Shown: positions 34,397 to 44,004 of the stretch, piece by piece
How positions within the stretch are numbered: position 1 is the stretch's first letter
Layout: every line of letters starts with the position of its first letter
NCBI RefSeq assembly: GCF_006442975.2
Contig: NZ_CP083955.1
Span: 248,001-312,000, forward strand
DNA: 64,000 nucleotides
From: Mesorhizobium sp. B2-1-1
GTDB taxonomy: Bacteria; Pseudomonadota; Alphaproteobacteria; Rhizobiales; Rhizobiaceae
Direction: 5' to 3'
Notes under the pieces: generated by a model
Databases searched by the model: none
What the model saw: the letters and a program-made list of their open reading frames with translations, nothing else
Told to the model about the DNA's origin: nothing
Position numbers and translations under genes: made by a program

Positions 34397-34849
34397 TCAG
34401 ACCTCCTGTTTTGCAACGGGCTTCGCGTACTGGCCGTACCCTTCGCTCTCCATTTGATCGCGGTGGATGAAACGAAGGGAGGCCGAGTTCATGCAGTATC
34501 TCAACCCGCCCTTGTCGAGCGGTCCGTCCGGGAAGAGGTGGCCCAAGTGGCTGTCGCCGTGCTTGGAGCGGACCTCGGTCCGTGTCATGCCATGCGAGCT
34601 GTCGTCCTTCTCTACGACGTTCGCGGCCTCGAGAGGCCGCGTGAAACTCGGCCACCCGGTGCCGCTGTCGGACTTGTCGAAAGATGCGAACAGCGGCTCG
34701 CCGGAAACCACGTCGACGTAGAGGCCAGGCTCCTTGTTGCCCCAGTATTCGTTGGCAAAAGGGCGCTCGGTCCCGTCAGTCTGCGTGACGCGGTGCTGCT
34801 CCGGAGTCAGCTTCGAGACCGTCGCTGGGTTTTTCCTATAGGTCGGCAT
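34397..34849 (-). CDS. msrB: Peptide methionine sulfoxide reductase B
   Basis: The 150-residue protein shows [34 protein letters not shown] and the catalytic [12 protein letters not shown]. It reduces the R-epimer of methionine sulfoxide. The zinc-binding CxxC pairs of many MsrB proteins are absent ([13 protein letters not shown] instead of YRCAVCG), as in the zinc-free subgroup. It is the first gene of the msrB-msrA operon. Confidence 0.93.
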   Translation of the reverse strand: MPTYRKNPATVSKLTPEQHRVTQTDGTERPFANEYWGNKEPGLYVDVVSGEPLFASFDKSDSGTGWPSFTRPLEAANVVEKDDSSHGMTRTEVRSKHGDSHLGHLFPDGPLDKGGLRYCMNSASLRFIHRDQMESEGYGQYAKPVAKQEV

Positions 34850-35099
34850 TTCGCGGAGCTCCTTCTCGCGCAGGCTGGAAGAATAGGTAGCGGGTTGGCG
34901 AGCGTCTAATCACCTCGGGCTATCGAAACGATGCCATCGACGCAGCGCAAGCGGCAAGAAGCACTGCTTTGGCGAGCCGTCGGTCGGAGTGATTCCGTCC
35001 TCGACATGCTTGTTCAAAGCCGTCGATCCCTGTCGGGGCGACGCGCCCACCGGCCGCGGTCCGCAACAGGTCGTGGTGTTGGGTGGCGGACCCCTCCGG

Positions 35100-35831
35100 C
35101 TAAGACGTGGAAGCGGCACGGCGCAGCGAGGCCAAGATTTGCGCCGGCTCCGCCCGCATCGTGAAGTCGGGTTCGACGGACGCGCTGCGGATCCGGCCCT
35201 CCGTGTCGATGATGTAAGTCGCGGGAATGGGCAGCATCCAGACTGGCGAACCGTGCCGCGCACCGAAGTCGAAACCGAGCCCGGAATAGTGCGCTTTGAT
35301 TTCGTCAGGCACCCGGAACAATATGCCATACGACAACGCAACGCCGTAGTCGACGTCAGACAGTACCTTCAGGTCTAGGCCCAGACTTCGCTTGAGTTGC
35401 CGCGGGAATTGTCCCGTCTCGGGTGTCACGACCGCGAGAGTTGCGCCGACGCTCTCAAACTCCTCCTTCGCCGCCTGAAGGGCGCACAGCTCGGCGGTGC
35501 AGAACGGACACCAGTCTCCTCGGAAGAAACTCAGGACGAGGGGGCCGCCCCGGCGCAGCTGGTCGGAGGAGTGAAGACGACCGTCCGCGTCCGGAAGGAG
35601 GAAGTCCGGCGCGGCATCTCCGACCTTCAACGCGTACGATACCACGTCTATATCGCGAAGCCAGCCCACGAGGTGGTTGTATGACGCCCAGTCCGCTTCG
35701 CTGAACCTCGTCAACAGCTCCGAACGAATCTGGGCGAGTGTCTTGTCGATCTGGCTTGGCATCCGTTTGGCGTCAAACTGCGGATCGGTTGGCTGGAAGC
35801 GGTTGGCCGGCGGCGTGCGTGCCGCGGTCAT
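35100..35831 (-). CDS. Peroxiredoxin-like protein with CxxC active site (AhpC/TSA family)
   Basis: The 243-residue protein has a thioredoxin fold with FFRGDWCPFCTAELCALQ, that is, WCPFC in place of the usual PxxxTxxC. The rest of the family pattern is present (VGDAAPDFLLPDADGRLHSS, VPATYIIDTEGRIRSA-like PATYIIDTEG). Such proteins are peroxidase- or thiol-reductase-like. Its start overlaps the stop of the LysR gene by ATGA, so regulator and enzyme share a transcript. Confidence 0.85.
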   Translation of the reverse strand: MTAARTPPANRFQPTDPQFDAKRMPSQIDKTLAQIRSELLTRFSEADWASYNHLVGWLRDIDVVSYALKVGDAAPDFLLPDADGRLHSSDQLRRGGPLVLSFFRGDWCPFCTAELCALQAAKEEFESVGATLAVVTPETGQFPRQLKRSLGLDLKVLSDVDYGVALSYGILFRVPDEIKAHYSGLGFDFGARHGSPVWMLPIPATYIIDTEGRIRSASVEPDFTMRAEPAQILASLRRAASTS

Positions 35832-36763
35832 GCCGGCACGCCCGCCGCCTTCGGAAACGTTGGGTCCAGCATCCCGCGATGGGGGACATCGATCGACCAG
35901 TCGCGAAGCCGCGCGACCTTGACAAAAGCGTCCAGCGCCGGCGAGTAGCGGCGCCCCTGCACAGCCAGCAACCGGACTTCCCGCCAAACCTGATCGCCTT
36001 CGAGCGGAATGGTCTTGAGTGAGGGAAGGCGCGGCATGTGCTCTGGTGCGAGCATCACGCCGAAGCCAGCCGCCGCCATGTGCTGCAGGTGCAATTCATG
36101 ACCGCTGCAGTGGCCGAGATGGGGTGGTCCCTTTGGAAAATACGTCTGTTGGATTTTTGGGGCGACGTCGCATCCCGCGCGATCCAGCAAGACGGTCTGT
36201 CGGAGGTCGTCGATACCGATCGATAGACGGTTCGCCAAGCGGTGTGTTGGCGCGAGAACTGCGACGTAGCGCTCCTCGAATAGCAACCAGTCGTCGATGC
36301 GGGCGGGCATGTCGGGCACGTCACCGACGATTGCGGCGCTGATCTCCCCCTCAAGCAATAAATCGACGAGTCTCTGCGCTACACCCTCGTACAGCTCCAC
36401 GTGAAGTCCAGGCACGAACTTTGCAATCTCCGCGATCGGATCGAGCACGAGCGACGCCGAGATGGAGGGGGCGAGGCCGATCTTCAGTGGTGCGACCTCC
36501 TTGCGCTGGAACTCCTGGGCTCTGCGACACACCGCCTCCGCCGAGGACAATGTGCGTTCCAGCATCGGAAGGACTTCCTTTCCGAGGTCGGTGAGCTGCG
36601 TCAATTGGCGCTCACGGTAAATCAATTCGCCGCCGAGCTCCTGCTCAAGCTTCTGCACCCCCTTTGTCAGGGCGGGCTGCGTTACGTTGCACTGCTCGGC
36701 CGCGCGAGTGAAGTTGAGGGTGGCCGCGACGGCGAGGAAGTAGCGGACTTGATGAAGCTCCAT
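35828..36763 (-). CDS. LysR-family regulator, OxyR/HcaR-like
   Basis: The 311-residue protein begins MELHQVRYFLAVAATLNFTR and has the helix-turn-helix RAAEQCNVTQPALTKGVQKL. The effector domain begins LKIGLAPSISASLVLDP and contains two or three cysteines. It is translationally coupled to the downstream peroxiredoxin, so a thiol- or peroxide-related signal is plausible. It lies 171 bases downstream of the second peroxiredoxin gene. Confidence 0.88.
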   Translation of the reverse strand: MELHQVRYFLAVAATLNFTRAAEQCNVTQPALTKGVQKLEQELGGELIYRERQLTQLTDLGKEVLPMLERTLSSAEAVCRRAQEFQRKEVAPLKIGLAPSISASLVLDPIAEIAKFVPGLHVELYEGVAQRLVDLLLEGEISAAIVGDVPDMPARIDDWLLFEERYVAVLAPTHRLANRLSIGIDDLRQTVLLDRAGCDVAPKIQQTYFPKGPPHLGHCSGHELHLQHMAAAGFGVMLAPEHMPRLPSLKTIPLEGDQVWREVRLLAVQGRRYSPALDAFVKVARLRDWSIDVPHRGMLDPTFPKAAGVPA

Positions 36764-36934
36764 GTGTTTTCTCCGTCAAGTGGCTGACCATTATGATGGC
36801 GAGGTTATGCACCCGGTGGCGTGCGGGGCACGCCGTAACAACGGAGCATGGATGCCACTTGCAGGCGCACGTTGGAATGGCCGGGTCTATTCGTTTGGAC
36901 GCCCGGACACGCTTTCTGGAGCCCCAGAAAGCGG

Positions 36935-37588
36935 CTAGTGCGCAGCGAGGTTGGCGAGGACCGGAATCAGATCGCACGGGTCGCCGCGTCGCGTATAGTC
37001 GACACTGATATCGGCGTATTTGATCGTTCCGTCGGGCGCAACGACGTACCGGGCCGGCATAGTCAACGTCCAGCTCGGATCGCCGTTGAAGGTCGCGAGA
37101 TCTATGCCGCATTCCTTCTCGACGAAACGCAGTTCGTCGGAGGCCCTCCAGCGTAGGCCGAAAGCGTGCGCGACCTTGCCACCCGCGTCGACCAGGCTCG
37201 CGAATGAAAGGGCATTCCACCTCTGCGTCTCAAGGCTGTTGTGGGCCGTCTGTTGTGAGATGACAACCAGCGAGGCGCCGAGGCTGCGTATGTCGTGAGA
37301 GCACGCCTCGATCGCGCGAAGGTCGACTGTGCAGTAGGGACACCATCTCCCCCTGTAGAAGAAGAGAACCATCGGGCCTCGACGCAGCGCCTCGCATGAT
37401 GAGAATGCCCGGCCATGCCCATCATGCAGCCGGAACGGAGGGGCTTGATCCCCGGCCTGCGCGGCCCGCTCGGCCAATCCGGATGTGGCAAGCGCTTCCA
37501 CCGCCCGTTGCCGAACCAGCGTCACGTTCGGCGGGGTCCTGGCCAAATCCTCGGCTCTAACGGCGTCCAATTCGTCTTGGAGTAACAT
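36935..37588 (-). CDS. Peroxiredoxin-like protein with CxxC active site (AhpC/TSA family)
   Basis: The 217-residue protein contains LFFYRGRWCPYCTVDLRAIE, GDQAPPFRLHDGHGRAFSSC and PARYVVAPDGTIKYAD. It is a paralogue of the 35100-35831 gene with the same WCPYC centre. The start at 37588 (MLLQDEL) was preferred to an upstream ATG at 37627 by family length. The two paralogues flank the LysR gene, which probably controls both. Confidence 0.83.
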   Translation of the reverse strand: MLLQDELDAVRAEDLARTPPNVTLVRQRAVEALATSGLAERAAQAGDQAPPFRLHDGHGRAFSSCEALRRGPMVLFFYRGRWCPYCTVDLRAIEACSHDIRSLGASLVVISQQTAHNSLETQRWNALSFASLVDAGGKVAHAFGLRWRASDELRFVEKECGIDLATFNGDPSWTLTMPARYVVAPDGTIKYADISVDYTRRGDPCDLIPVLANLAAH

Positions 37589-37717
37589 CTTCGGCTCGTC
37601 GCGCGCGGCCCGGCATGCCACTAGCATAATCGCTGGTGCAGCGTGGCTCCGGTAGTCTTGCCGCGCGAGTTTGAGTTATTTTTCTCATGCATGAATGATC
37701 GCCCGAGAGAGAGTTGG

Positions 37718-38665
37718 CTACTTCGTCGTTTTTGCGCATATCTTTGGCGCGGAGAGCTTGGCCAGGTCGGCCGCAAGCGACTTGCGCAGCCGAGAAGCGG
37801 CGAACTCCATGAAGCGCCGCAGCTTGAGGGGCAGGATCGCCTGTCCGGTGTGCACCAGATGCACCGGGATCGGGTCAGGCTCGTAGTCCTCCAGGATGAT
37901 CCTGAGCTTCCCCGCGGCCACAGGCCTCGCGATTTGGTAAGAGAGCACGTTCGTCACGCCGACGCCGGCGAGCGCCGCGTCGATCGCGGACTCCGCCGTG
38001 TTGATCTTCAGCCGACAGTAGGGACGCACGCTCCTCGTCGCCTTGCCGCGCGGCTTGAAAACCCACGTCATCCCAGCTGCGAGTGCCGTGAACGTCACGC
38101 ACATGTGCTCGGCCAGGTCGTCAGGCGTTTTCGGGACGCCATGGGCGGCGAAATAGTCGGGGCTGCCGCACACCACACGCCTGATCTCGCCCACCTTCGT
38201 CGCGACGAGTGTGCTATCGGGCAACATGCCGACGCGGACGGCCAGGTCGATGTGCTCGTCGACGATGTTGATCGTGTGATCGGTGAGCGTCAGTTGAATG
38301 CTGATCTGCGGGAAACGCGCGAGGAATTCATTCACGACAGGCACTACGTGGAAGCGCCCAAAGACAATAGGCGCGGTCATCGTGAGCGTACCGCGCGGGA
38401 CTGTGTACTCCCCAGAGGCCTGCGATTCGGCTTCCTCGACCTGTTCCAGGATGCGTTTGCAGGCGGCGACGTAGGCGAGCCCCGCTTCGGTCAGGGACAG
38501 TTTCCGCGTCGATCGGACCAGCAGCTGGGTATTGAGGTGGGTCTCCAATTCGGCGACCTTCCGACTGACGGTCGGTAGAGGGACGCCGAGCTGACGGCCT
38601 GCCGCGGAGAAACTGCCGGCCTCCGCCGACCTTACCAAAAGCGACATTGCTTCAAACCGGTCCAT
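37718..38665 (-). CDS. LysR-family regulator
   Basis: The 315-residue protein starts MDRFEAMSLLVRSAEAGSFS and has the helix-turn-helix LGVPLPTVSRKVAELETHLN. The effector domain has GTLTMTAPIVFGRFHVVPVV. This is the CrgA/DhaR-like group that often sits divergent to the gene it regulates. Here it diverges from the AhpD-like gene across about 110 bp. The C-terminus is Lys/Arg-rich (residues 290-315). Confidence 0.88.
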   Translation of the reverse strand: MDRFEAMSLLVRSAEAGSFSAAGRQLGVPLPTVSRKVAELETHLNTQLLVRSTRKLSLTEAGLAYVAACKRILEQVEEAESQASGEYTVPRGTLTMTAPIVFGRFHVVPVVNEFLARFPQISIQLTLTDHTINIVDEHIDLAVRVGMLPDSTLVATKVGEIRRVVCGSPDYFAAHGVPKTPDDLAEHMCVTFTALAAGMTWVFKPRGKATRSVRPYCRLKINTAESAIDAALAGVGVTNVLSYQIARPVAAGKLRIILEDYEPDPIPVHLVHTGQAILPLKLRRFMEFAASRLRKSLAADLAKLSAPKICAKTTK

Positions 38666-38778
38666 TTCTCTCACCCTCCGAGAGGCCATTTCTCACGATT
38701 AGGCAATTATGGCGCCGAACGGCAGAGGCTACCACAGCAATTCAAAAACCGAGCCGGCCAGAGTCCAACGGAGAAGAA

Positions 38779-39324
38779 ATGTCCCGCATCGCTATCCCGG
38801 GTCGCGACGACGCGCCTGCCGAATCCCAGCCAATCCTCGACAACATCAACAAGATGCTCGGCTTCGTACCGAACCACTATCGCCTCATGTCCATCAGTCC
38901 GAACGTTCTGGGCGGCTGGGCCGGTCTGATGGGGTCGCTGTCCAAGGCCCTCGATCTGAAGACCCGGGAGGGCATCGCGCTCGCGGTTTCGGAGGCAAAT
39001 GGCTGCGACTATTGCCTTGCAGCGCACAGCTATGTCTCAACGAACCTCGCGAAGATCCCTCCGGAGGAAATCGATCTAAACCGGCAGGGCCGATCGAGCG
39101 ACTCCAAGCGCCAAGCTGCGGTCGCCTTCGCGAAGGCGCTTATCGAGACGCGCGGCAAACTCTCCGACGCCCAGTTTGCGGCGGTCAAGGATGCGGGCTG
39201 GACGGATGCTAGTACCCTCGAAATGATCGCGCTGACTGCTCAGTTCCTGTTGACCAACTTCGTGAACAATGCAGTGCGGACCCCGATTGATTTTCCGGAG
39301 GTGAGGCCCGCGAAGGCAGTCTAA
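38779..39324 (+). CDS. Carboxymuconolactone-decarboxylase/AhpD-like peroxidase-related protein
   Basis: The 181-residue protein contains the AhpD-type motif CDYCLAAHSYV. The two cysteines and the His are the redox centre of alkylhydroperoxidases. It also has NKMLGFVPNHYRLMSISPNV and TLEMIALTAQFLLTNFVNN. The start at 38779 has a GAGAAGAAA site. Divergent from a LysR gene that probably regulates it. It fits the redox theme of this block (Msr, peroxiredoxins, OsmC). Confidence 0.87.
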   Translation: MSRIAIPGRDDAPAESQPILDNINKMLGFVPNHYRLMSISPNVLGGWAGLMGSLSKALDLKTREGIALAVSEANGCDYCLAAHSYVSTNLAKIPPEEIDLNRQGRSSDSKRQAAVAFAKALIETRGKLSDAQFAAVKDAGWTDASTLEMIALTAQFLLTNFVNNAVRTPIDFPEVRPAKAV

Positions 39325-39507
39325 CGCCAGGTGACGCCGCTCTCCGGCGCTCGACGCGACGATGCCGATGCGTTCGCCGTCTACCTCGCGGCCCGCTAGC
39401 AGATGATTTCAGGTCGAATCGACCTGAAATCTGAATTCGTCTCTAAATCGGAGAAGTTGAGCATGGTGTTGCCCGAAAACCGCTTCACATTCTTCGGCAT
39501 TATGCCT

Positions 39508-40002
39508 CTAGTCGGGGTCGATGTTCGGGATCGGAAGCTTGCGCAAGTCGTCGTCATAGCTAGCCGCTCGCCCGACGCTGACGTTGTCGTTCGTGCGGAT
39601 GTCGGCGCTGAGGCCAAGCGTCCGCCCCACCGGACACATGTCCGCGGCCTGCATCAGTTGGGCACGTTCCTCGTCGCTCAGGTTTCCTTCGAGCCGGATG
39701 GAACGCTCGAAGGAGTCGCGGCTGCCCTCGATGCCGTGGTGATATGAAACAGCCACCTCGACATGAGAAAGCGGGAATTTCCGCCTTCGCGCCTGCAGCC
39801 GTATCGTCATCGCTGTGCACGCGGCGAGCGAAGCGCTGAGCAGCTCGTAGGGGTTTGCCCCGGCCGTGATGCCGCCCCTCCCATTGAGGCCGCCAATGGA
39901 GAATTCCGATGCGCCGGCGCGGCCGTTGAGCGCGCCGGCGCCGTCAAGATCGCCGCCTACCACGGCCTGCGGGTGGGGAGCGCCATCATTCGAGTTCGTC
40001 AT
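39508..40002 (-). CDS. OsmC-family peroxiredoxin
   Basis: The 164-residue protein shows PYELLSASLAACTAMTIRLQ with the first catalytic Cys, and AADMCPVGRTLGLSADIRT with the second. The helix-bearing ARRRKFPLSHVEVAVSYHHG lies between them. OsmC/Ohr proteins detoxify organic peroxides through this cysteine pair. It is flanked by the AhpD-like gene (convergent) and the monooxygenase-fold gene upstream on the same strand. Confidence 0.9.
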   Translation of the reverse strand: MTNSNDGAPHPQAVVGGDLDGAGALNGRAGASEFSIGGLNGRGGITAGANPYELLSASLAACTAMTIRLQARRRKFPLSHVEVAVSYHHGIEGSRDSFERSIRLEGNLSDEERAQLMQAADMCPVGRTLGLSADIRTNDNVSVGRAASYDDDLRKLPIPNIDPD

Positions 40003-40163
40003 CGTGCTTTCCTTTCAGGTTTCGACAGGGCCTTTTGGCAGGCCCGCCTTGACCAGGTATCGTAGCTACGGCCTCGCGAGCGCGACCTGGCTCCCCCGCG
40101 GCCCGCACTTTTGCGAACGTAGGGTTTATCACGCTGCGGGTCGACGGTTCCCGACAGTGGGTA

Positions 40164-40850
40164 TCAGGCGTGGAGGGTCTCGCCACCTTCGGCATCCGCG
40201 TAGTACTGAGGCGCCTCGCGACGGTCATACTTTCCGTAGTCGCGCACGATCCGCACTCTTCGGATCCTGGCCTTGTTATTCGGCGCAGAAGCGTCCTCAT
40301 AAGCCTGCGCGGCAGCGGCGTTCTTCCACGATATGAGGAGAATCAGGTCGCCGGGCGTGAGTACGGCGTCAAAGATGTCCCAGAACGTGCTGTCGGCGGC
40401 CCACGGATTCAGGCCAAGCCACTCGGCACAATCGTACGGGTTGTTGGTTTGCTTCCACTGCGCGGGGCGAGTCGCGTTGATCAGCGTAACCGTCGTGCCC
40501 TCCCCAAATTCAGTCTCATCGAGCCTTTGCTCCGTGAGGGCGTACCCCGTCGGCAGCTGATTGTCGGCAGTGATCTGACCCACGCGCAGGTGGTAGTCGG
40601 CGAGGATTTCGTCGCGGCCTTTCTGCTGGAGTTCGTGATGATGCCTGCGGGTGCGCCAGCGCACGAGCGACTTCTCGTCCCGCCAGTTCGAAAGCGAAAG
40701 GATCCAGCCCTCGCGGATCAGGCTCTTGTAGCGGATGTTGTCGACGAAGCCCTCTTCCTGCTCCAGCTCGGGGCGCAGCATCTTGGCGCTGTCGAGGTAG
40801 TCATCCCAGTTCTCTTTATTGGGGAGGACTTCGAAAATCACTGAAAACAT
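40164..40850 (-). CDS. Antibiotic-biosynthesis-monooxygenase-fold protein, tandem domains
   Basis: The 228-residue protein begins MFSVIFEVLPNKENWDDYLD and has EGFVDNIRYKSLIREGWILS and WRDEKSLVRWRTRRHHHELQ. These are signatures of dimeric alpha-beta barrel (ABM) proteins. The second half (ATRPAQWKQTNNPYDCAEWL, LILLISWKNAAAAQAYEDAS) repeats the fold. Such proteins are often heme- or quinone-related; no function is assigned. It is 160 bp upstream of the OsmC gene and may share its transcript. Confidence 0.78.
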   Translation of the reverse strand: MFSVIFEVLPNKENWDDYLDSAKMLRPELEQEEGFVDNIRYKSLIREGWILSLSNWRDEKSLVRWRTRRHHHELQQKGRDEILADYHLRVGQITADNQLPTGYALTEQRLDETEFGEGTTVTLINATRPAQWKQTNNPYDCAEWLGLNPWAADSTFWDIFDAVLTPGDLILLISWKNAAAAQAYEDASAPNNKARIRRVRIVRDYGKYDRREAPQYYADAEGGETLHA

Positions 40851-41100
40851 GTTCGTATCCCGTCTCTAGAGTGCTTCGACGCAGTCAGTCCCAATGTCGA
40901 AATGGCCCGACAAAGGCACATATTCTTGACGGCAGAAGACGTTCCAGCCGTCGACATCGGTCGCCTTGGACAGCACCCCAGTGGCTCCCGTTCATTCACT
41001 GCGCGGGTCCTCGCATTCAACCACTAAAGTCGCTGCAGGCCGCACGGATAATCTGGCGTTTGCGAAAATTATGCTCTCGCAAAACGAAAGGAACGGTCCC

Positions 41101-41847
41101 TCAAGCGCCGTAGCGTTCGGCCTTGATCGCTCTCGCTTCCAGTCCCAATGCGAGCGCCGCGTCCGCCGCGATGTCAACGAAAGCAGTCGACCCGCACACG
41201 AAGACGCTGCCGGGAGAGACAGGCTGACGTGCCGCGACGTCGGCGACCATCGCCGCGTCGATCCGCCTGCTGAAGTCGCTGCTGCGCATCGCCGGCTCGC
41301 GCGTCAAGGCCAGGGCGAGTGCGAAATCGGGAAGCGACCTCTCGAGCTCGAGGAGCTCGTCCCTGAAAAGCACGTCACGCCAGGTCCTGGAGGAGAGCAA
41401 CAGCGCGACAGGCACTGGCTCGCCGCTGGCCTTCCGATGCCGGATCATTGCCATCAGCGGCACGACGCCGGAGCCCGCGCCGATCAAGAGCAGCGGTTTC
41501 GCTGTCGGTCCCGGCCAGAGGAAGTGACCGCCAAGCGGCCCGCGAAGCTCGATCATATCTCCTGCTCGAGCGACGTCGTGGAAGAACGGGGAGACCTCGC
41601 CGTCCGCGAGGCGCTCGATCGCCAGCTCGATCACTTTGGAATTGCCCGGGGCCGACGCGATCGAGTAGCTGCGCATGGCAGTGTAGCCGTTGGGTGCAGT
41701 CAGCCGCACGTCAACGTGCTGTCCGGCCGTATACTCGAACGGTTCGGATAGGCGAAGAAAGAAGCTCTTTATAGCCGGCGTTCTCGTCGCGATCTCGACA
41801 ATCGCGCAGCTCTGCCATCGCGCGGTTGTGCCAATCGCTTCAGTCAT
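41101..41847 (-). CDS. Ferredoxin-NADP-reductase-like flavoprotein
   Basis: The 248-residue protein has the FAD-binding MRSYSIASAPGN (RxYS), the NAD(P)-binding GAGSGVVPLMAMIRH and the C-terminal FVCGSTAFVDIAADAALAL. There is no 2Fe-2S domain. It starts eight bases before the end of the sulfite-oxidase-like gene (start at 41847, that gene stops at 41840), so both are co-translated. A reductase supplying electrons to the molybdenum partner is the natural inference. Confidence 0.88.
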   Translation of the reverse strand: MTEAIGTTARWQSCAIVEIATRTPAIKSFFLRLSEPFEYTAGQHVDVRLTAPNGYTAMRSYSIASAPGNSKVIELAIERLADGEVSPFFHDVARAGDMIELRGPLGGHFLWPGPTAKPLLLIGAGSGVVPLMAMIRHRKASGEPVPVALLLSSRTWRDVLFRDELLELERSLPDFALALALTREPAMRSSDFSRRIDAAMVADVAARQPVSPGSVFVCGSTAFVDIAADAALALGLEARAIKAERYGA

Positions 41848-42445
41848 TCGTGTATCGCTGCTCGCGCCACGGATCCCCGTATATGTGGTACCCGCGCAGC
41901 TCCCAGAAGCCGGCCTCGTCGCGCTCGGTGAACTGAAGCCCGTTTACCCACTTCGCCGACTTCCAGAAGTAGAGATGCGGCACGAAGAGCCGCGCCGGCC
42001 CCCCGTGGTCGCGCGGCAGTGGCTGGCCTTCGTACTCGAGTGCGATCATCGCCTTGCCCGTCGCGAGGTCCGCCAGTGGCACGTTCGTGGAGTAGCCGTC
42101 GTAGCAATGGGCGAGCGCAAACGGAGTGGGTGCGCTGAGGCCGGCGTCGGCGAGGATATCGTCGACGGCCACGCCCTGCCACGCGGTGTTGAGCTTCGAC
42201 CAGGAGGTCACGCAGTGGATGTCTCGCGTCATCTTGGTTCGTGGGAGGGCGTTGAACTCCGACCAGCTCCAAGCTTTGACCGGACGAGGTCCGACCTTTA
42301 GCGTGAATGTCCAGTCCGCGGGCTCGATCCTCGGCGTGGGACCGGCCGTAAGCACCGGGAAATTGTCGACGAGGTGCTGTCCCGGGGGAATCCGATCCGA
42401 TAGTTCCGATCCGGATTGGCGGCCGGTAAAACCGCGAGTAACCAT
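41840..42445 (-). CDS. Sulfite-oxidase-like molybdenum protein
   Basis: The 201-residue protein has the oxidoreductase molybdopterin-binding fold (PF00174). The molybdenum-ligating Cys is at about residue 78 in RDIHCVTSWSKL. LPRDHGGPARLFVPHLYFWK and SAKWVNGLQFTERDEAGFWE follow. There is no signal peptide or dimerisation domain, so it is soluble and shorter than true sulfite oxidase. The start at 42445 was chosen for the GGAAGG spacing; ATG 42454 is an alternative. It is paired with the flavoprotein downstream. Confidence 0.88.
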   Translation of the reverse strand: MVTRGFTGRQSGSELSDRIPPGQHLVDNFPVLTAGPTPRIEPADWTFTLKVGPRPVKAWSWSEFNALPRTKMTRDIHCVTSWSKLNTAWQGVAVDDILADAGLSAPTPFALAHCYDGYSTNVPLADLATGKAMIALEYEGQPLPRDHGGPARLFVPHLYFWKSAKWVNGLQFTERDEAGFWELRGYHIYGDPWREQRYTND

Positions 42446-42594
42446 GGCGGACATCCTTCCTCGGCAGGTAAAAAGAGCGTCGTCCCGCGCAACGCCAAGC
42501 CGTAGTGCGCCGGATGAGCAAGGTACCGGCGTAACATAGTATTCCGCGCCGCGAATGGGAAATGACGTCACGCCATGAAGTCGATAGCCGGGCG

Positions 42595-43269
42595 TTATGA
42601 TCGCCGTCCGCCTTCCGCATCGGCCTCGCGTGCGCCCGACGCCGACTGCTCCAGCAGCTCGGTCAGCATCCTGACGGCCTCCGTCAGCTTCAGGACTTCG
42701 CGCTCACGTAGTTGGTCGATCTTTTCATGCAGCAACTCTATCTCGAGCTCCGCCTTCACGTTGATGCGGTAGTCATTCTCCGCGGCCTTGCGATCGATGT
42801 CCTGCTGCCGGTTCTGGCTCATCATGATGACTGGCGCGGCGTAGGCCGCTTGGAAAGAAAGCGCGAGATTGAGAAGGATGAACGGGTAGGGGTCCCAGCC
42901 CCTGATCGCGCTGACTAGGTTGGCCCCTATCCAGACGACCAGGATCGCACTTTGCACGATGATGAAACTCCACGATCCCATGACGCTGGCGACGGCGTCA
43001 GCTATCCTTTGCCCGGGCGTCAGGCACGCAGCCGCCGCGGACTCATCCATGTCCTGGAGACGAAATGAGCGACGCGCTCGCCTGAGGTCGGCGAGCAGGT
43101 CATGCTCGGCTTGTTCCATGCCGTCCTGGTCTTCCACCTTCTCTTCCACGTTGCCAGCACCGTTCCGCTTGATTGCACGGTCGACGCGCCAGCGCCCCAC
43201 CGCGTTTTTGATCGCGTCGTTTAGCCGTGAAATTTCGTGGCGATATCCGCGATGGCTCGTCGCCGGCAC
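42595..43269 (-). CDS. DUF1003 membrane protein
   Basis: The 224-residue protein matches DUF1003. It has two central transmembrane helices ([20 protein letters not shown] and [20 protein letters not shown]) followed by [19 protein letters not shown]. The C-terminus forms a coiled coil (residues about 155-200, [20 protein letters not shown]). The N-terminal 95 residues are charged. The family is widespread and of unknown role. The stop lies 150 bases beyond the sulfite-oxidase-like start on the same strand. Confidence 0.88.
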   Translation of the reverse strand: MPATSHRGYRHEISRLNDAIKNAVGRWRVDRAIKRNGAGNVEEKVEDQDGMEQAEHDLLADLRRARRSFRLQDMDESAAAACLTPGQRIADAVASVMGSWSFIIVQSAILVVWIGANLVSAIRGWDPYPFILLNLALSFQAAYAAPVIMMSQNRQQDIDRKAAENDYRINVKAELEIELLHEKIDQLREREVLKLTEAVRMLTELLEQSASGAREADAEGGRRS

Positions 43270-43819
43270 CGGGCGCCGGCAAGCTCGTTCTCGGTCGGCG
43301 GCCGCTGCGCGTCGGGGCCGGCAATTGTCGTGGCGCCGTAAGGCGTACCGCCGGCGATCTCATCGACTTTCCTTTGGCCGGCAAACCCGCAGTTCATTCC
43401 GACCACCGTCATGCCGAAGTGGAGCAGATTGGTGATGATGGTGAACAGCGTCGTCTGCTGGCCGCCATCCTGCGTCGTCGATGACGCGAAGGAGCCGCCG
43501 ACCTTGCGATTGAGGGTTCCCTTCGCCCATAGGCCGCCAGCCTGGTCGAGGAAACTTGCCATTTGGGACGACATCCTGCCGCAGCGCCTGCTTGCGCCCA
43601 AGACGATCGCGTCCTACACGGCGAGGTTGTCGATGCACGCGACTGGAGCGGTCTGGTCGAGGTTGTCGTTGGCTGCCTTCGCGCCTCCGGAAATAGAAGT
43701 TCAGGCACTCGCTTCACGTCGGCGGACGCGCCCGCCTCGCGCGCGCCCGCGGTGATTTCGTGTGCGAGCTTTTCGATGTGCCCGTAGGAGGAGCAGTAGA
43801 GTACTAGCACTTTGGCCAT
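43221..43819 (-). pseudogene. wrbA: WrbA-type NAD(P)H:quinone oxidoreductase, frameshifted
   Basis: From ATG 43819 the frame reads [20 protein letters not shown] (flavodoxin-like FMN site). After a shift near 43690 it continues [20 protein letters not shown], a TAG, then [20 protein letters not shown] and [20 protein letters not shown]. This is a flavodoxin-fold quinone reductase (WrbA) with one frameshift and one nonsense codon. The expected sequence at the TAG is a Tyr or similar (A-Y-D-A-I). Confidence 0.8.
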
Positions 43820-44004
43820 GGGAGCCGTTCATCGTATTGACCGCCGCCCGCTTACGCGTCTTCGGCTATTTCGAAGCATGCAGAAAACCTCCGGCGCGAG
43901 GGCGTCCGGTCGGGTGCTTGCTTTGCTAGCATTAAGTTTCGGGGCAGGAAGGGTAAACGTATCGTATCAATAACTGCCGGGAATGCCGCGCTATCGCTGC
44001 AATC

